Positions 49,080 to 62,932 are shown, numbered from the stretch's first letter. The stretch: DNA of 64,000 nucleotides from Mastigias papua (GCA_964019165.1 OZ025269.1:11567614-11631613); one strand, 5' to 3'. Numbers and translations: made by a program. Notes: a model not told the origin generated them from the letters alone.

Positions 49080-50714
49080 TCCAACTTTTATTAAGTGCGA
49101 ATTTACATGAATATAATCTTGTTAACATGCACAAATATTTTAAAGAAATGACTAATCCGGGGATGCCATTTGGGATCTTTCTATTACAACCTTTACAAAT
49201 TTTGGAGTGTTGAAACGCCTTTAGGACTGAAAATTGAGCTTGGGATTGTGGGTATGCATTTTGATTTTTGGTCATGATGAACCATGCTGTCAGTCTTTAA
49301 AGAGATATTGCCAAAACTGGCGATCATGTCATGTTTAATGCAAATTTGCTGGTGACATTATCTTGTAAATCCTGGAATATTGTCAACTACTCTCAGCGAC
49401 ATAACATTCATGCTCGTTACCAGACTTCTGTTACCAGACTCCTTCTTAGTTTAATCGTCATTTCCGATTGTTTATTATGCTTCCCTCTATTTTTGGACGA
49501 TGATGGAGTCACTTTCATCAAAGAACACGCTTTGTTAGGTTGCGTTAAGTTAGGTCTCGTCGTCCAGAACTATGGATTTTATTTCCCTTTCCAATGCATG
49601 GCTTTCCTCAAGCGTATCGCTTAACAGTTCTGATGATCACTCTAGAAGGACAATTTCGTCGTCTGTTAGAGGCAATTTCTTAAGTAGCGGTGATCCTTCA
49701 TTGAAAATTCTCGTAAAAGTGCGCCGAAGTTGACTTCTCCCTTAGCTGCAAAAATCCGATCCTGGTCACGGCACACATTTGTTAAGAATGTCAAAGAGAG
49801 ACGACAACAGATTCTCAAAATGTATACATGATGACTAGAGTAACTGTGCTACTAAAACTAATGAATAATCTATCTGTAGATCACGTGCGAAGCAAATGAA
49901 TGATTAATACAAACTGAACAGTGACGTAACAGAATGGCTTGGGGGCAATTAGCAGCCTTTTTGTTTCGAGTTTTTTCTAACCCTTAAAGTATTTTCCGAA
50001 ATCTTGAAAAAATAAAGAATGTGGACTTTTATCAATAAGGGAGGAAAGAAGCGATAAGTGGCAGCCTGTGAATTGGGAAGCATCACCCTATTTGATACAC
50101 TTTTGCATCAATAAAGGGACCTTACATTTATTGCGTTGTCAATAATTGAATCATTTTTACCCCTCCCTTCTCCTAATCGAGCAACGTCGTCTTAGCAAGC
50201 TCCCCCCCCCAATTTTTAGCGATGAACGACGTCCAATTTTGATAACCCCTCCCCCTTTTCACCATGCAAATAATGTATATAAAGCGGAGAGAAGAGTAAC
50301 TTTAAAGCAGCAGCTCCTGTTGACGCTTTCCCTAGACAGAATTTGGGAACTCTTCTGAAGAAGATCAGGAATTTTAATCCATTTTTATGTCCCTTTTGCC
50401 AATCACTCATCTTAGAACATCAGAATTAATAAACATTAAGACAACCTCTAGATTGTTTTCCCCCTCTAAGGATATATCGTAAAATATCAAGTGTTGACAA
50501 TACCCTCTCCCTCCTACCGGACGACACCATACAAGTATGACCCCAAATGCAATAGGTTCCCTTGAAAACTTCTGAGGAGCCCCTTTAGGGCCTCAAAGGC
50601 TTAGGGGCCCTTAGGAGTTACTCTAACCCCTACTTACGTCGGTTACGTCACTGGAACTGAATACACGCCCTTTTTTTATAAGAAAACCCTGTTTTTGACT
50701 GAGCTCCAATTTTC
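49080..50714. other. Intergenic, no gene recognised
   Basis: Short frames only, no domain or repeat boundary identified. Confidence 0.5.
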
Positions 50715-50848
50715 TTAGGGATCATTCACAAAGGATGTCCGTTAACAAGTTGAATTTTTAGACCCCCCTCCCCCTATTGTCCGATATTTTCCGTTTCCAA
50801 CGACCCCCCTCCCCCCTTAGACGTCCATCTATTTCATGACAAGCACCA

Positions 50849-50926
<78 letters not shown>

Positions 50927-50996
50927 TGTATATATATATATATATATACTGTATATATATATATATATTTATATGTATATATATGTATATATATAT

Positions 50997-51274
50997 ATAA
51001 GATAAAAGAGAAGAAAAATTAGAACATACTTGTATACAAACTCAGGAGTGCTATAGAAATTCTTTCAAGGAAAACTGGGTCTAACAACTAATTTTTCAAA
51101 TTACATTGCAAAGCCATTTGCAGTTTGGTGGTTTCTTTTGTTTTTCTGATTACAAGGATGTCAACATTAGAGCAGAATATTGGATGTATCTCCCAAAACT
51201 AAGGGAGGGGGTTTGGTTCTAGTCAGTTAGGTGTATACCAGTATGTTCTAAGTTTTCTTCTCTTTTATCTTATC
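50997..51274. repeat. Fold-back with ~43-bp arms between TA tracts
   Basis: ATAAGATAAAAGAGAAGAAA at the left is inverted at the right end (...TTTCTTCTCTTTTATCTTAT), continuing through TTAGAACATACTTGTATAC with few mismatches. The spacer is about 190 bp. The whole is bracketed by (TA)n. Confidence 0.8.
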
Positions 51275-51341
51275 GTATAGCTCCATTACATTGTTGAGCA
51301 CTTTGGTATGGTAGAAGATACATTGGAATTTATCGCCGCTT

Positions 51342-51478
<137 letters not shown>

Positions 51479-52293
51479 AACACATACAAAGAGCGGAACA
51501 AGTCGTGCGATACTTCACTCGTCGTCTAGGATGTGAGTCTCTGTGAATGGCTGCTTCATAAATCATTGGCCATCGCTTGGCATGAATGTTGGCTATCCAG
51601 GACGCAATAAATCGCCACTGCAATAACATATACTTGGATGATAGGATCAATCCAAAACAGGACCATAGTAAAAATATCTTGTTGCAACATTCTGAACACC
51701 TGGAAGTCCGCAATGCGCAAACACCCCCCTCCCCTATGTCCGAGTTTGTCCTATTTCACCAGACCCCCCTCCCCCTTGTGCTCGGACGTCCTTTGTGAAT
51801 GGCCCCTTAGCTTTTCCGAAAAATGAGGCTGAGATTTTCTTAACGTTTTCTTAACTTTTATTGGAGGAAGCTGACTAAAAGAGGCTGCCATCATTTATTG
51901 TAAAAAAGATTGATTTTTGTTATCCAAGATTATCGATGAAAAATTTCGATCTTTGTAAAGAAGCTTGCAAAGATTGATGAACTTTGGACATTGAGCCTTC
52001 TGGTTTTCTTAACATTTTCTTAAGATTTTGGTCTCTTGAGCCTCATTTTCTCATCAACTTTTTCTTATAAAAAAGTTTGTAAAAATTGCAAGCGACAATT
52101 AAGGTAAGAAGGAATCTGGTATAAGGAGTCTCATAAGAGTATGAATGCCATGTCTCTAAGAGTAATTGGCAAATATATCGGCACGGAATTATAATGTTTT
52201 AGGGGAAACCCTTTGGTCGAACCTATGACATAAATTAAAAACTGTTAATAAAATACGGTCATTATACCACAGTGTTGACCCGTTTGAAACAAT

Positions 52294-52754
52294 TTAGATT
52301 TGTAGTGAGGTCACTAAGATACTAGGACCAATTCCACGGATTGCATGCTTTTCTTTAAACCAGGCTGGCTTTGGCAAACCTTTTACAGTTAGCATTGCGA
52401 GCGATGATCCACTATGGATATATAAGGCACCGACTGATCCTAAACTAGCAAGGTAAGTCTTTACCTCATAAGCGAACCAAAAATTTACAGTACCAGTGAT
52501 TGCAATACAGACTATACTGCCATCGGGGTATCGGCTAGTGAATGACATCAGTGCAGTATATGGATTGGGCAAGCTGTGAAACATGTAAAAGTTTCCAATC
52601 CCAAGCGTGCAACCATTAGTTGATGAGATAACAACAACATTGAGTCCATGCGATGCATGTCCTGTTTCAATCCCATTAATTCTAAATGGACTTCTTTTCA
52701 TGTCAAATCCTGGATCATCAAAGCCATACGACTCAATGATGATATTCAATCGGA
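52294..52754 (-). CDS. Terminal exon of a second ILEI/PANDER (FAM3)-like gene
   Basis: Minus-strand exon of about 153 residues, opening at acceptor TTGTCTCTCCAG (52755-52766) in the same phase as 17754, and ending at a TAA. It is clearly homologous to 17270-17754: DPGF near the start, NGIETGHASHGLNVVVIS, SRYPDGSIVCIAITG, LASLGSVG, LAMLTVKG, PAWFKEKHAI. The DTHGSAS segment of the first copy is changed to MFHSLPNP, so ligand surfaces may differ. No matching PAN-like exon was found upstream, where LINE debris begins at about 53170. The gene is partial or disrupted. Confidence 0.65.
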
Positions 52755-53169
52755 CTGGAGAGACAACATTAATGATTCTTGTTACAATAAAAATATGCAC
52801 ACATGTGACACAATATAATACGAGAGGTAAGGGATAGCATAATGAAACGATAAACTCAATTAATAGTAAATTAATAGGAGAATAGGAGTGAGGAGAATGA
52901 TGGATGAAGAGGAAAACTTGGTATGCAAAACTCAATCATAATGAGCAAAGGATATTTTAGCAGTGGTGGATTACCGTAAATCTTCCAGGAGGCATGAGTG
53001 GTAAATTTGTCGACTATGTAAGATAGATTTGCCAAATATCTTTATTTTAGTTCCTAGAATTGCCCCCCTCCCCACTATATGCTAAAATGGTTATCAATCT
53101 ACATTGGGAGGGAATATCCCTCACTGGCTTCTCTAGAGTCTGCGATTGTATAATGCACACATGCAAACT

Positions 53170-53390
53170 ATGCTCAAACTTTCAAGATTATTTTGAATTG
53201 AACCAGAATAAAATGAACACACGAAACAATAATATTTCAGTTCGAGTCCCAAGGGTCAAGCTAGAGTTTGCGAGAAATTTCTTTTCATGGGGGCAAAGAT
53301 TTACAATGAGTTGCCTAGAGAAATTAGGGCTAGTGACAATTTTAAACAACAAGTAAAACAGCATTTCAAGTAACATTTTAATTTTTAATT
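53170..53390 (+). pseudogene. LINE 3'-end relic
   Basis: Plus-strand translation gives a TRNNNISVRVPRVKLEFARN block followed by FSWGQRFTMSCLEKLG, matching the C-terminal tail of CR1/jockey-type RTs (HNYNTRNN...LRLPRVRT). Only about 70 codons remain. Confidence 0.65.
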
Positions 53391-53744
53391 TATTTAAAAA
53401 CACTCGATTTTATTTTATTTATTTTAACTAACTTTTTGATATAATCTTGGATGTAATTGTATATTTAGAAAGGACACCTGTTGATAGCAGATTTATCTGA
53501 CATTGTATATCCTTTAAAAACATTCATAATAATGAAAATACAAACGTTGAAAATGTCTTAAAATACACTGCAGACCTCACTCGGTAAGGTAGTCTACAGG
53601 TGGCTACTTGGATACTTACAATACACGAATTAAAGAACAAATAAAAGAAAAAAACAATTGTACATTATACATTGATTAACAAAACAGCAGTTCAGGATTG
53701 TCCCAATCTTTATTCCGACGACAGAAAATATAATACGTCGTTCG

Positions 53745-56460
53745 AATGGCAATAGTTAGAGATCTGAATAGAGATTTAGGTAGGGTAAATGCGTTAATTG
53801 AAAAAAGGCAGTAAAGAAGAAAGAGTTAGATGAATTGCAAAGAAAGTATAAGTTGAAACAGAAAGGATTGCAAATTGTGAAGGAGGAACTAAAACAGAGA
53901 ATTAAAGCCCAAAGTGGAAAGATTACTAGATATAACCAACAAATAAAGCAATACCAACAGAGTAGACAGTTTAAAAACAATGAAGCCGGATTTTATAAAC
54001 GATTGAACAATGAAGCAATACAAGCTGAAAGTGAGGTGCCAGAAAGAAACCAAGCAAAGCAGTACTGGACTGACTTGTGGAGTACAGATGTCATACACAA
54101 CAGAAAGGCCAAGTGGCTGGAGGATTTTAAAATGAAAATGAATGGTGGACGTGGACAAGGAGAAGTGAATGTTACGAGAGAGAAAATACTGAAGATACTT
54201 GAAAGAGTGCCAAACTGGAAAGCACCTGGACCAGATGGTGTACAGGGTTTTGGCTGAAAAACTTTAAATCAATGCACCAATACCTGGAGAAATATTTTGC
54301 TGAATGCTTAGAAGGACAAACGCCAACGTGGATGACAAAGGGCCGAACTTTGCTGATACAAAAGGATAAGTCAAAGGTAAGAGATGCATGTAACTATCGG
54401 CCCATCACATGTTTGCCATTGTGTTGGAAGTTATTGACAGCATTACTATCTGATGAAATTTACTCGCTTTTGGAAGAGAACCAAATTCTGCCAGAGGAAC
54501 AAAGGGGTGTAGAAGAAAGAGCAGAGGGACAGGAGACGAGTTGTACATAGATAAGATGATACTGAGAGAGGTTAAAGTGAGGAAGAAGAACATAGCAATG
54601 GGTTGGATTGATTATTGAAAAGCCTTTGACATGGTGCCTCATTCGTGGATTCTAGAGTGGCTTAGTATACTAGGGGTAAACCACACTGTAGTGGCTTTCT
54701 TGGAAAAGACAATGAAAGATTGGCGGGTGGAATTGACATGTGCTAATGTGCATCTAGGAGAGATTAATATTAAAAGGGGTATATTTCAGGGAGATACATT
54801 GTCGCCGCTTTTGTTTGTTATAACACTCATTCCCTTAACCAGTGTATTAAAAACCACAAAGCATGGTTACGAATTTGCAAAGAATGGAGAGAAGATTAAC
54901 CATCTGCTTTATATGGATGATCTCAAACTGTATGCAAAGAACGAGAAAGAACTTGATTCACTAGTACAGACATTTAAAGTGTTTAGCAAAGACATCGGCA
55001 TGGATTTTGGAATTGAAAAGTGTTCAATGTTAGCAATGAAAAGAGGGGAAAGACCACATCAGATGGAATTAAGTTACCAGATAATATAGTGATTAAATCA
55101 TTGAAGGAAGGAGAAGGATACAAGTATTTGGGTATATTGCAAATAGATGAAGTGCAAGAAAAGGAAATGAAAAGAAACGTAAGCAATGAATATAAGAGAA
55201 GAGTAGGAAAGATTCTAGAGACAAAGTTGAATGGGGGTAATATTATTAAGGGTATAAATTCATGGGCCATTCCTGTATTGAGATATTCAGCTGCTTTCAT
55301 CAACTGGACAAAAACCGAGCTTCAATGGGTGGATCGAAGAACTAGGAAACTCTTAACTATGCACAATGGACTACACCCACGAAGTAATGTAGATAGGACG
55401 TATATACCCTGAAAGGAAGGTGGAAGAGGACTTTTGTGTGTTGAAGATACTGTTAATCTAGCTAAAATTGGTCTAGAAAGATACGATAAAGAAAGCAAAG
55501 AGCGACTGATAATCGCAGCCAGAGGGGATAATGAGAATACGGAAATTGACACAGGAAATGAATTTAAAAAAAGGACCCGACTGGAACGGAAAAGCAAATG
55601 GAAAGAAAAAACATTGCATGGACAGTTCCTCAGACAAACAGAAGAGTTAGCAGATAAAGACCAATGGTCATGGCTAACAGATGGAACCCTCAAGAGAGAA
55701 ACCGAATCCCTTATAATGGCAGCACAAGAACAGGCATTGAGAATAAATCTAGTGAAAGCAAAAATAGATAAGTCACAAGAAAATAGCAAGTGTAGAATGT
55801 GCGGGAAAGCAGATGAGAGCATCAGTCACCTTCTAAGTGAATGTAGTAAACTGTCACAAAAAGAATATAAACGCAGGCACGACTGGATGGGAAAGAAAAT
55901 ACATTGGGAGGTATGTAGGAAGTATGGTCTCGAAGCGAAAGTGAAATGGTATGAGCATGAGCCACAAGCAATATGTGAAAATGAAAAGTACAAAATCCTG
56001 TGGGACTTTTCACTACAGACAGACCATGTAATCGAAGCAAGACGACCTGATATGATCATAGTTGAGAAGAAAACCAACAAGTGCCAAATTATTGACTTCG
56101 CTGTTCCATATGATACCAGGGTTGAGGAAAAAGAAAAGGAAAAGATACAGAAGTGCCAAGATTTGGCAACGGAACTGAAGAAGCTGCGGAATAAAAATGT
56201 GAAAGTAATTCCAGTTATAGTTGGAGCACTCGGAACAACACCATCAAGGTTGCCAAAAAGACTGAAGGAGATTGGAATAAATACCAAGATAGTGGAGTTG
56301 CAAAAGACTGTGTTACTGCACTCAGCCAGAATCCTTAGGAAAGTGCTTGAGATTTGAAGAAACTTGTTGTTGTCAAAGCTCAAGAAGATAACTCCACTAA
56401 TAGAAAGACAAATAGCATTTGACACTAGTGTGTACCAGATATATAATAATAATAATAAAT
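53745..56460 (+). pseudogene. LINE with restriction-like endonuclease (R2/NeSL-type), decayed copy A
   Basis: Successive plus-strand frames give an N-terminal helical region, the RT block NWKAPGPDGVQGF, YRPITCLPLCWKLL, WIDY-KAFDMVP (stop inside), KRGIFQGDTLSPLLF and the catalytic YMDDLKLYAKN (near 54910). The C-terminus (55434-56357, 307 residues intact) carries a CCHC finger (CRMCGKADESISHLLSEC) and the RRPDMIIVE...IIDFAVPYD region of a restriction-like endonuclease. At least three frameshifts and two nonsense codons (near 54616 and 55410) kill it. An ATAATAATAATAA tail ends it near 56456. Confidence 0.85.
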
Positions 56461-58990
56461 GGAAAGAAAAATTAGAGAAGGATATACAGTACAAACGAAG
56501 CCACTTATCCGTACTCTCTAAAAAGTAGCCAAAGTAAATCTAAAACAGCAAAGGTGATTGAAGCAGAAGTATAATATCAAGGAAGCTCGAGATATACCTG
56601 AAGTAAGAGAAAACTAAAGCAGCAAATCTCAGCAAAAGCGCAGAGGATTAGAAGATATGAAAAAAGAGGAAAGTTTTGCGAAAAAATAAGCTGTTCAAGG
56701 ACGACAAAAAGAGGCTTTATCGAGAACTAAATAAGAAGCGGATAAAGGCTATAGAAGCACCCTCACCTGAGGAAATAAAGGAAGTTTGGAGTAACATATG
56801 GGAAAATGGGAAATATCATGATGAAACCGCAGAATGGATACGACAACATGATGAGATGATGAAAAACCAGCCTTCCCAAGAATGGCAGGATATTGAGAAT
56901 GTAGAAGTGATTTTGACTCTAAAAAAGACCAGTAACTGGAAGTCAACAGGTATTGACAAAATACCAAACTTTTGGTTAAAAAACTTAGAAAGTTTACATG
57001 GTAGCTTGGCAACAGTATACAATGATATTGTAAGAGACCCAGGAAAGAGCCCGGAATGGCTGACGCTAGGTAAGACATATTTGCTACCAAAACATAATGA
57101 AACGAGGAACCCAAAGAACTACAGGCCAATTGCCTGTTTGCCTACAACTTACAAAGTCCTAACATCCATCATAACGGAGAGAACTTACGTCTTGCTGGAA
57201 GAAAACTGCCTGTTACCTCAAGAGCAGAAAGGGTGTAAGAGAGGAAGCTATGGTTGTAAGGATCAACTACTAATAAACAAAATGATACTCGAAGATTGCA
57301 ATAATAAGAAAAAGAACCTCAGCACCGGTTGGATTGACTACAGTAAGGCATTTGATAGTGATAGTGGAAATACATAAGTTGTCCCCAATATTGATAAGGT
57401 TTATGAGAAGTAGTATGAGCACTTGGAAGACAACACTATATCTAAGTCATAATCAAAGTACCATTAAGACAAGATCAATATGCATTAAAAGTGGTATCTT
57501 CCAAGGAGATTCGTTATCACCGCTTCTGTTCTGCCTGACATTGGCACCACTCAGCACCATTCTCAACAGTACTGGCTATGGCTATGAAGTGGGAGGTAAG
57601 AAAATTAGCCATTTGTTCCATATGGACGATCTGCAGACATATGCTAAAAATGATATTCAACACGAGGGACTACCCAAGACAATCAAGGCTTTCAGTGATG
57701 ATATCTGCATGCAGTTCGGCCTTGAGAAGTGTGCTAAAGCCACATTCAAGTGGGGCAAGCTCACACAAACTACAGATATTCTAATAGCACCACAATAAAG
57801 GAGCTAGAACAGGAAAGTGCTTACAAATATTTAGGGATCAATGAAGGGGATGGCATACAACATGCTGCCATGAGAGAACGAATTAGGAAAGAATACTACA
57901 GAAGAGTGAGACTGGCAACAAAAGTGAACTCAATGGATCAAACATGATAGAAGCAATCAATACACTTGCTGTGCCTGTATTTAGATACAGTGTTAACATC
58001 CTGGACTGGCAGATGAGTGAAATAAGAAAGATGGATGCAAAGACAAGGAAGCTGCTAACTATGGAGAGGATGAACCACCCAAAAGCTGATGTAGAAAGAC
58101 TGTATTTACCGAGAAAAAGTGGAGGACGAGGCCTCACTTAACTTGAGCTTGTGTTTAAAACATCTACTGTTGGGCTAAACTCATACTTGGAACAAACAGA
58201 AGATCCCCTTCTCAAACTTTTGAACAGGAATGAAATTAACAAGAAGCTCTATTCTGTTTCAAAGGATGCCAGCAAATTCAAATGAGACCTCGACCTACCA
58301 GACCAGCCTAGAATACAGCAAGAACCAGTCACTATATTTGCAAAGAGAGTAAAAAAGGAGACAAAGAAGAAGGAACAGGAACAAATGAGACAGAAGTGGG
58401 CAGAAAAACCGATGCATGGTCGGTACCCAACTAGGGTAAATATGCCAGATGTTGATATTGAAATGACCCACAAATGGCTGAAGAGTCCTGGTCTTAAAGG
58501 GGAAACTGAGGGATTACTAATTGCTGCACAAGATCAAAGCTTAGCAACGAGATCATACCACAGTATGATAATTAAAGATGGCACTAACCCCAAGTGTAGG
58601 ATGTGCAATGAATTCGAGGAGACTATTGACCATATCGTGGCCGGCTGCCCAGTACTTGCAAAAACGGAATATATGACAAAGCAGCAGGGTACCTACATTG
58701 AATAATGTGCAAACATTATCATCTTTCAGCAGCAGACAAATGGTATGAGCACAAACCTGACAGAGTGACTGAAAATGAAAGGGCCACTATCTTATGGGAC
58801 ATGCCTGTGAACACAGACAAAGAGATAAAAGCTAACAGACCAGATATAACTATAAAAAAGACAAGAAAGAAAAGAAATGTATTATGTCGATATGAGTATA
58901 CCATCTGACAGGAATGTATCAATTAAAGAGGTAGAGAAACTGTCGAAGTACAAAGATCTTGAGATTGAGGTATCAAAAATGTGGCAAATG
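56461..58990 (+). pseudogene. LINE with restriction-like endonuclease, decayed copy B
   Basis: Second, diverged member of the same clade, directly downstream in the same orientation. It has LKKTSNWKSTGIDKIPNFWL, YRPIACLPTTYKVLTS, KSGIFQGDSLSPLLF, a HMDDLQTYAKN box where YMDD/FMDD is expected, YKYLGINEGDG, TRKLLTMERMNHPKADVER, and the finger CRMCNEFEETIDHIVAGC. Several frameshifts and stops are present. The endonuclease end is eroded and the copy breaks off around 58990, before the conserved C-terminus. Confidence 0.8.
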
Positions 58991-59030
58991 AAGACATCGT
59001 CATGTTTTGCAGAGCAGTTGTTTAGGTAAC

Positions 59031-59780
59031 ATGGCAAGTAAAGCAATTGTCATTGGTCTCACAGCTTTGATGTACTACTGCCTTTATACGTATGGAGCTA
59101 TAACAAAGGAATCAATTAGTGACTTTGAAATTGGTGTACTCTTTGCGAGCTATGACTTGGAGAGTGTATGCATTTCGCCCGTGCATTTTGTGATGGCAAA
59201 AAGACGCAACACTGGAGCTTGCCGATGGAAAATAGCTCCCAATTTTGCGAAGCAACCTGTTGCCAACAGTACCGGGCTTCCAGTTGCAGACATTAATAGA
59301 GATTGTTTATTTTCATGTAACTATCGATTTGAAGAGCCAAAAATGACGGCCGAATTACAAATGCTACCGTACTTTTTGCAAAACTCTTCACTTAACACGC
59401 CCGACTTTGATTTCTACACGTACCTAGCACTGTGCGAAAGAACCATACGTGGCAATGTTTCTGAAGCTGACTTCGAAAAAGTGAATTCCACACTCAAGAA
59501 TTTCGCTGGTGTCTACTATTCCAGTGGTAATGATAATTGCAAAGGCAGTGGAGAAGAGGTTCTGAATGATAAAATCCTACATCGCAAAAGTACTACAGGT
59601 CTGCTCGCTGCGAGAAAAAACACAGAGGTTAATGTGGACGTAGTTAAAGAAGTTATCAAAGGCAACCGCGAAGAGTCTACGTTAAAAGGTGCAGATCAAA
59701 AGGCATATGATGCCTACTTTCGTCAATATCCAATCAAAGACAGCAGGAGTAAAAGGGATCTGATCGACAAGCTGCAATGA
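59031..59780 (+). CDS. Orphan secreted or membrane-anchored protein (249 aa)
   Basis: The first ATG of the frame is at 59031. Residues ~4-24 (KAIVIGLTALMYYCLYTYGA) form a signal peptide or type II anchor. The rest is soluble, with about eight cysteines, several N-glycosylation sequons (NST, NSS, NVS, NST), and a basic C-terminus containing a dibasic SRSKRDLIDKLQ. A TTTTGCAG acceptor-like sequence lies about 20 bp upstream (59005-59012), so this may be a host exon. It begins where LINE copy B ends. I do not recognise the family. Confidence 0.5.
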   Translation: MASKAIVIGLTALMYYCLYTYGAITKESISDFEIGVLFASYDLESVCISPVHFVMAKRRNTGACRWKIAPNFAKQPVANSTGLPVADINRDCLFSCNYRFEEPKMTAELQMLPYFLQNSSLNTPDFDFYTYLALCERTIRGNVSEADFEKVNSTLKNFAGVYYSSGNDNCKGSGEEVLNDKILHRKSTTGLLAARKNTEVNVDVVKEVIKGNREESTLKGADQKAYDAYFRQYPIKDSRSKRDLIDKLQ

Positions 59781-60667
59781 TCACGAACTCCAGACATACA
59801 GCACTGGGTGCCAAAAACACTCTTCCAGTTCTATGTATAAGTATACACAGGGGTCATCCTAACACATTCCATTTTCCAAAGTGGACAGTTCTAACTCAAT
59901 ATTGGTTAATGCTAACATGAAGATTTGGGAGTTCTATTTTTTCAATTGTCATCATCTTCGCTTTACAAAACTTAAAAAACTAGATACTTAAAAAAACGAT
60001 ATCATAGATAAACCCCTAACTGGGCCTCACAAACATTTTTACGCCAAAATGTACCTGCTTTGATTAGCGATTTGCCACGACTGATTTCCCTTTGTATATT
60101 TTGGTGCAAAAATGGTCAAAATATCACCAATTGCTTTTGCTATCGGAATCGGACTTCTACGTTGTATAATCAGGATGATGACGACAAAGAGAGGCATCTT
60201 CAATTTTATTACTTTGAACATAAAGCTACTATACCAATTACCAGAAAGGGGTGAAAATATCGAAAACTCTGGTTGACGTATACATGAGTGTTTCGACTCT
60301 GTATAGCGTCATCATCAGCCAATATTTCAGGCCTTTCTTGTAGTTCTTTGTCTACGTCATCTAATTCAAAATGATAAATTGAAGATGCATCTTTTTTTCG
60401 TCGTCCTGACCATACAATTCATAATACGACTGTAATTTCCAAAGTCAGAAGCTGAATTATACGACGACCAAATAGGTAGCTCTACATTTTCATTCGGATA
60501 ACCCCTGAGTATATGCTACTACGTTTGAAGGTAAAATCTCAGTTATAATCTTTTTTTAAGCAACTAGTACCGACTTGAAAACAGTGGAAAATTCCTTTAT
60601 CTAACAGTGATTTTTTGTTGTTTAAGTGATATCCCTGTTCTTTTTTAGACTTTTGCAGTTTCAAGCA
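59781..60667. other. Intergenic, no gene seen
   Basis: Contains one hammerhead-like core on the minus strand (60275-60318, see findings). No supported gene. Confidence 0.5.
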
Positions 60668-61126
60668 CAGTCAAACACTCGTAAGTCGGGTCTCTTCGGA
60701 CCAGACAGAATAGTCCGACCTGTGCGAAGTCCGAGTTACGCAGAGGTAACCAGACCCACCGAGAGCTTGCATGGGGCCTGGGACAAATGAAAAAGTGCGA
60801 CCCATGATTATATTACTATACAATTTTGTCCTTTAGCTGGGTAACGCTTGTCGAATTATGTGAGGGGGAAGGAAAACCAGTCCAAGTGCACTTCCTTACA
60901 GCCTGGACGGCTTTTAACCACAATTGTTGAAGTTTTTGAAAGATTCAAATGCCTTTTGCGAGCTCAGATTGGCTCCTCCATCGTTTCAAAGTATGAAGCA
61001 TATTGGCTCCTATTGGCTGTAACATTTTTCACTTTTGCTATTGAAATCATAATCAAAATCGGACTTATATCGTGCTACTCTACAGTTGGATTTCAAAAAA
61101 CGCTCCGACTTACGCGAGTTTGACTG
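60668..61126. mobile_element. Small Tigger/pogo-like MITE (459 bp)
   Basis: The ends CAGTCAAACACTCGTAAGTCGG and the inverted CCGACTTACGCGAGTTTGACTG match over about 22 bp with two or three differences. TA follows on the right; on the left it would be changed to CA. CAGT termini and TA insertion are typical of pogo-type elements. No transposase. Confidence 0.75.
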
Positions 61127-61135
61127 TATATATAT

Positions 61136-61450
61136 GTCAGTGCCTAATTTGAGTGTGATCTTGGCCACACTTTATGGTTTTGCAAAATGAGTGTGCGGGC
61201 TACGAAATTACAAGTGTGATCAATTTTTAATAATGTTGAAAATCTGCAGTTTCATGTAACTTGCTTCACCATCATGCCATATGATATGCAAGAGAAAACA
61301 TTTAATACCATGCAATTTAACATGACACAGCAAAAAGTAATACATACAAATTTCGAGAGTCACAGGGCACAGCCACAAAAACTATAGCAATGCATACCCA
61401 AAGACTACTATAGCATAGTGTGGTAATTTTTTCTTGAAATAGGCACTGAC
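61136..61450. mobile_element. Small inverted-repeat element (315 bp)
   Basis: GTCAGTGCCTAATTTGAG on the left is inverted as CTTGAAATAGGCACTGAC on the right, with ATAT on both sides (61132-61135, 61451-61454). It abuts the previous MITE. Superfamily unknown. Confidence 0.6.
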
Positions 61451-61454
61451 ATAT

Positions 61455-62932
61455 GCTGAAGCTAAATGTCAAAATTTAACCACATTGTTTATTCCAATGC
61501 ATATAATCACAATTGCTAAATAAAACTATCATGAAAAAATAATAAGAACACTACAGCCTCACCAGTTGATACCTTTATTTGTTTGCTGGTGTGTAGCTAT
61601 GCCCAATATAAAAACTAGTTTGTTGGCAAAATTGATATACAAAATATAACAAAAGTAATTCTCCTTGAACATCCAAGATTCTTGATTCATTGCATTAAGG
61701 AATATATGAAATTCCATACTTGTGTATTTAACTGAAACTCTGTTAACACCAACATCCACACACATATTTTTAGACACTCTCTCAAACTAGGTTTTTCTTG
61801 CATGTCTACAGATTCTGCTGGGGAAGATCAGCATACCTAGATATACTCTTTTCTCACTCCTAATGAGCATGTTTTGTTACTCCAATATGTTGCAATACTA
61901 ATTACATGACTATGCTGTTCTTGTTTCTTTAATGCTAACAAAGGACCCAGGAGCAGAGAACCAAACTGTTCTTTGTCAACTTTTCTTGAATTTCTCCTTA
62001 AGTATGTGAAAATGTGGCCTACAGGCATACCAATACTCACAAACATAGCAAGAGTCTCTAAATTCTTTGGCAATAAAATTACCACATAATTTAAGCCCTA
62101 TATTTTTCCTTTTCATTTATCCCCCTATTTATATTCTTATAGTGTCTTATATTATTATTGCAGTTTCTTATAAAATTTCTCATTTATCAGCTAAGTATAC
62201 TTCTTGTATAACTACTTTCAGTATTGACAATCTCAGACAATCTAGGCCACTTCATCTTCAAAAGCTTTTCCAAGCTCTTTAGGCCAGTTAGACTATTCAC
62301 TATTGATTCTATCAAAAAATTTAAGTAATCCTAATTTTCCTAATAAATGTTTACCTTTTAATAATCCCCATTTGGGACAATACCCATATTCAAATGAAAA
62401 GCCCCTATATTTTCCTACTATTTTGCAGTGATCAATTTTCACATTATTTTAAGGGTTATCAATTTATATTCTACTCTTTCAAACTATACAGCAAGGTGAA
62501 GAATCATCTTATAAGCATTCTATCTCTTCAAATGACTTTATAAGCATCAAAACAACAAGAAATCTGGTTGGGCTGGGCAGTATTTATTTCACAAGGGCAA
62601 TTTTTCTTTACAGAAATTTCCCCCAAATTGGACAGGTAGTAACAAAGACCTTTCAAATTGGATACTCCTCTTTAGAACATTTTGAGATATAATCCTCTCA
62701 GATGTCAATGGCATGGCCTAGAATACACATTTTTATAAGAAACTTCCTTGGTATTTTAATTACATCAGTACTATAAACTTTCTTAGTAAGAGGGCTTTTG
62801 ACACACAGCGCCTAGTCAAGATGACAAAGTATGCATGCAAGGATGTGCGTTCAGCTACCTATACAGTAACTGTGTGCGTGCACACCTGGCAACTATCTTT
62901 TGTACGTGCGAAATCTCGTCAAAACCTGTCAT
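61455..62932. other. Intergenic, no gene seen
   Basis: AT-rich sequence with short frames only. No domain or repeat boundary recognised. Confidence 0.5.
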
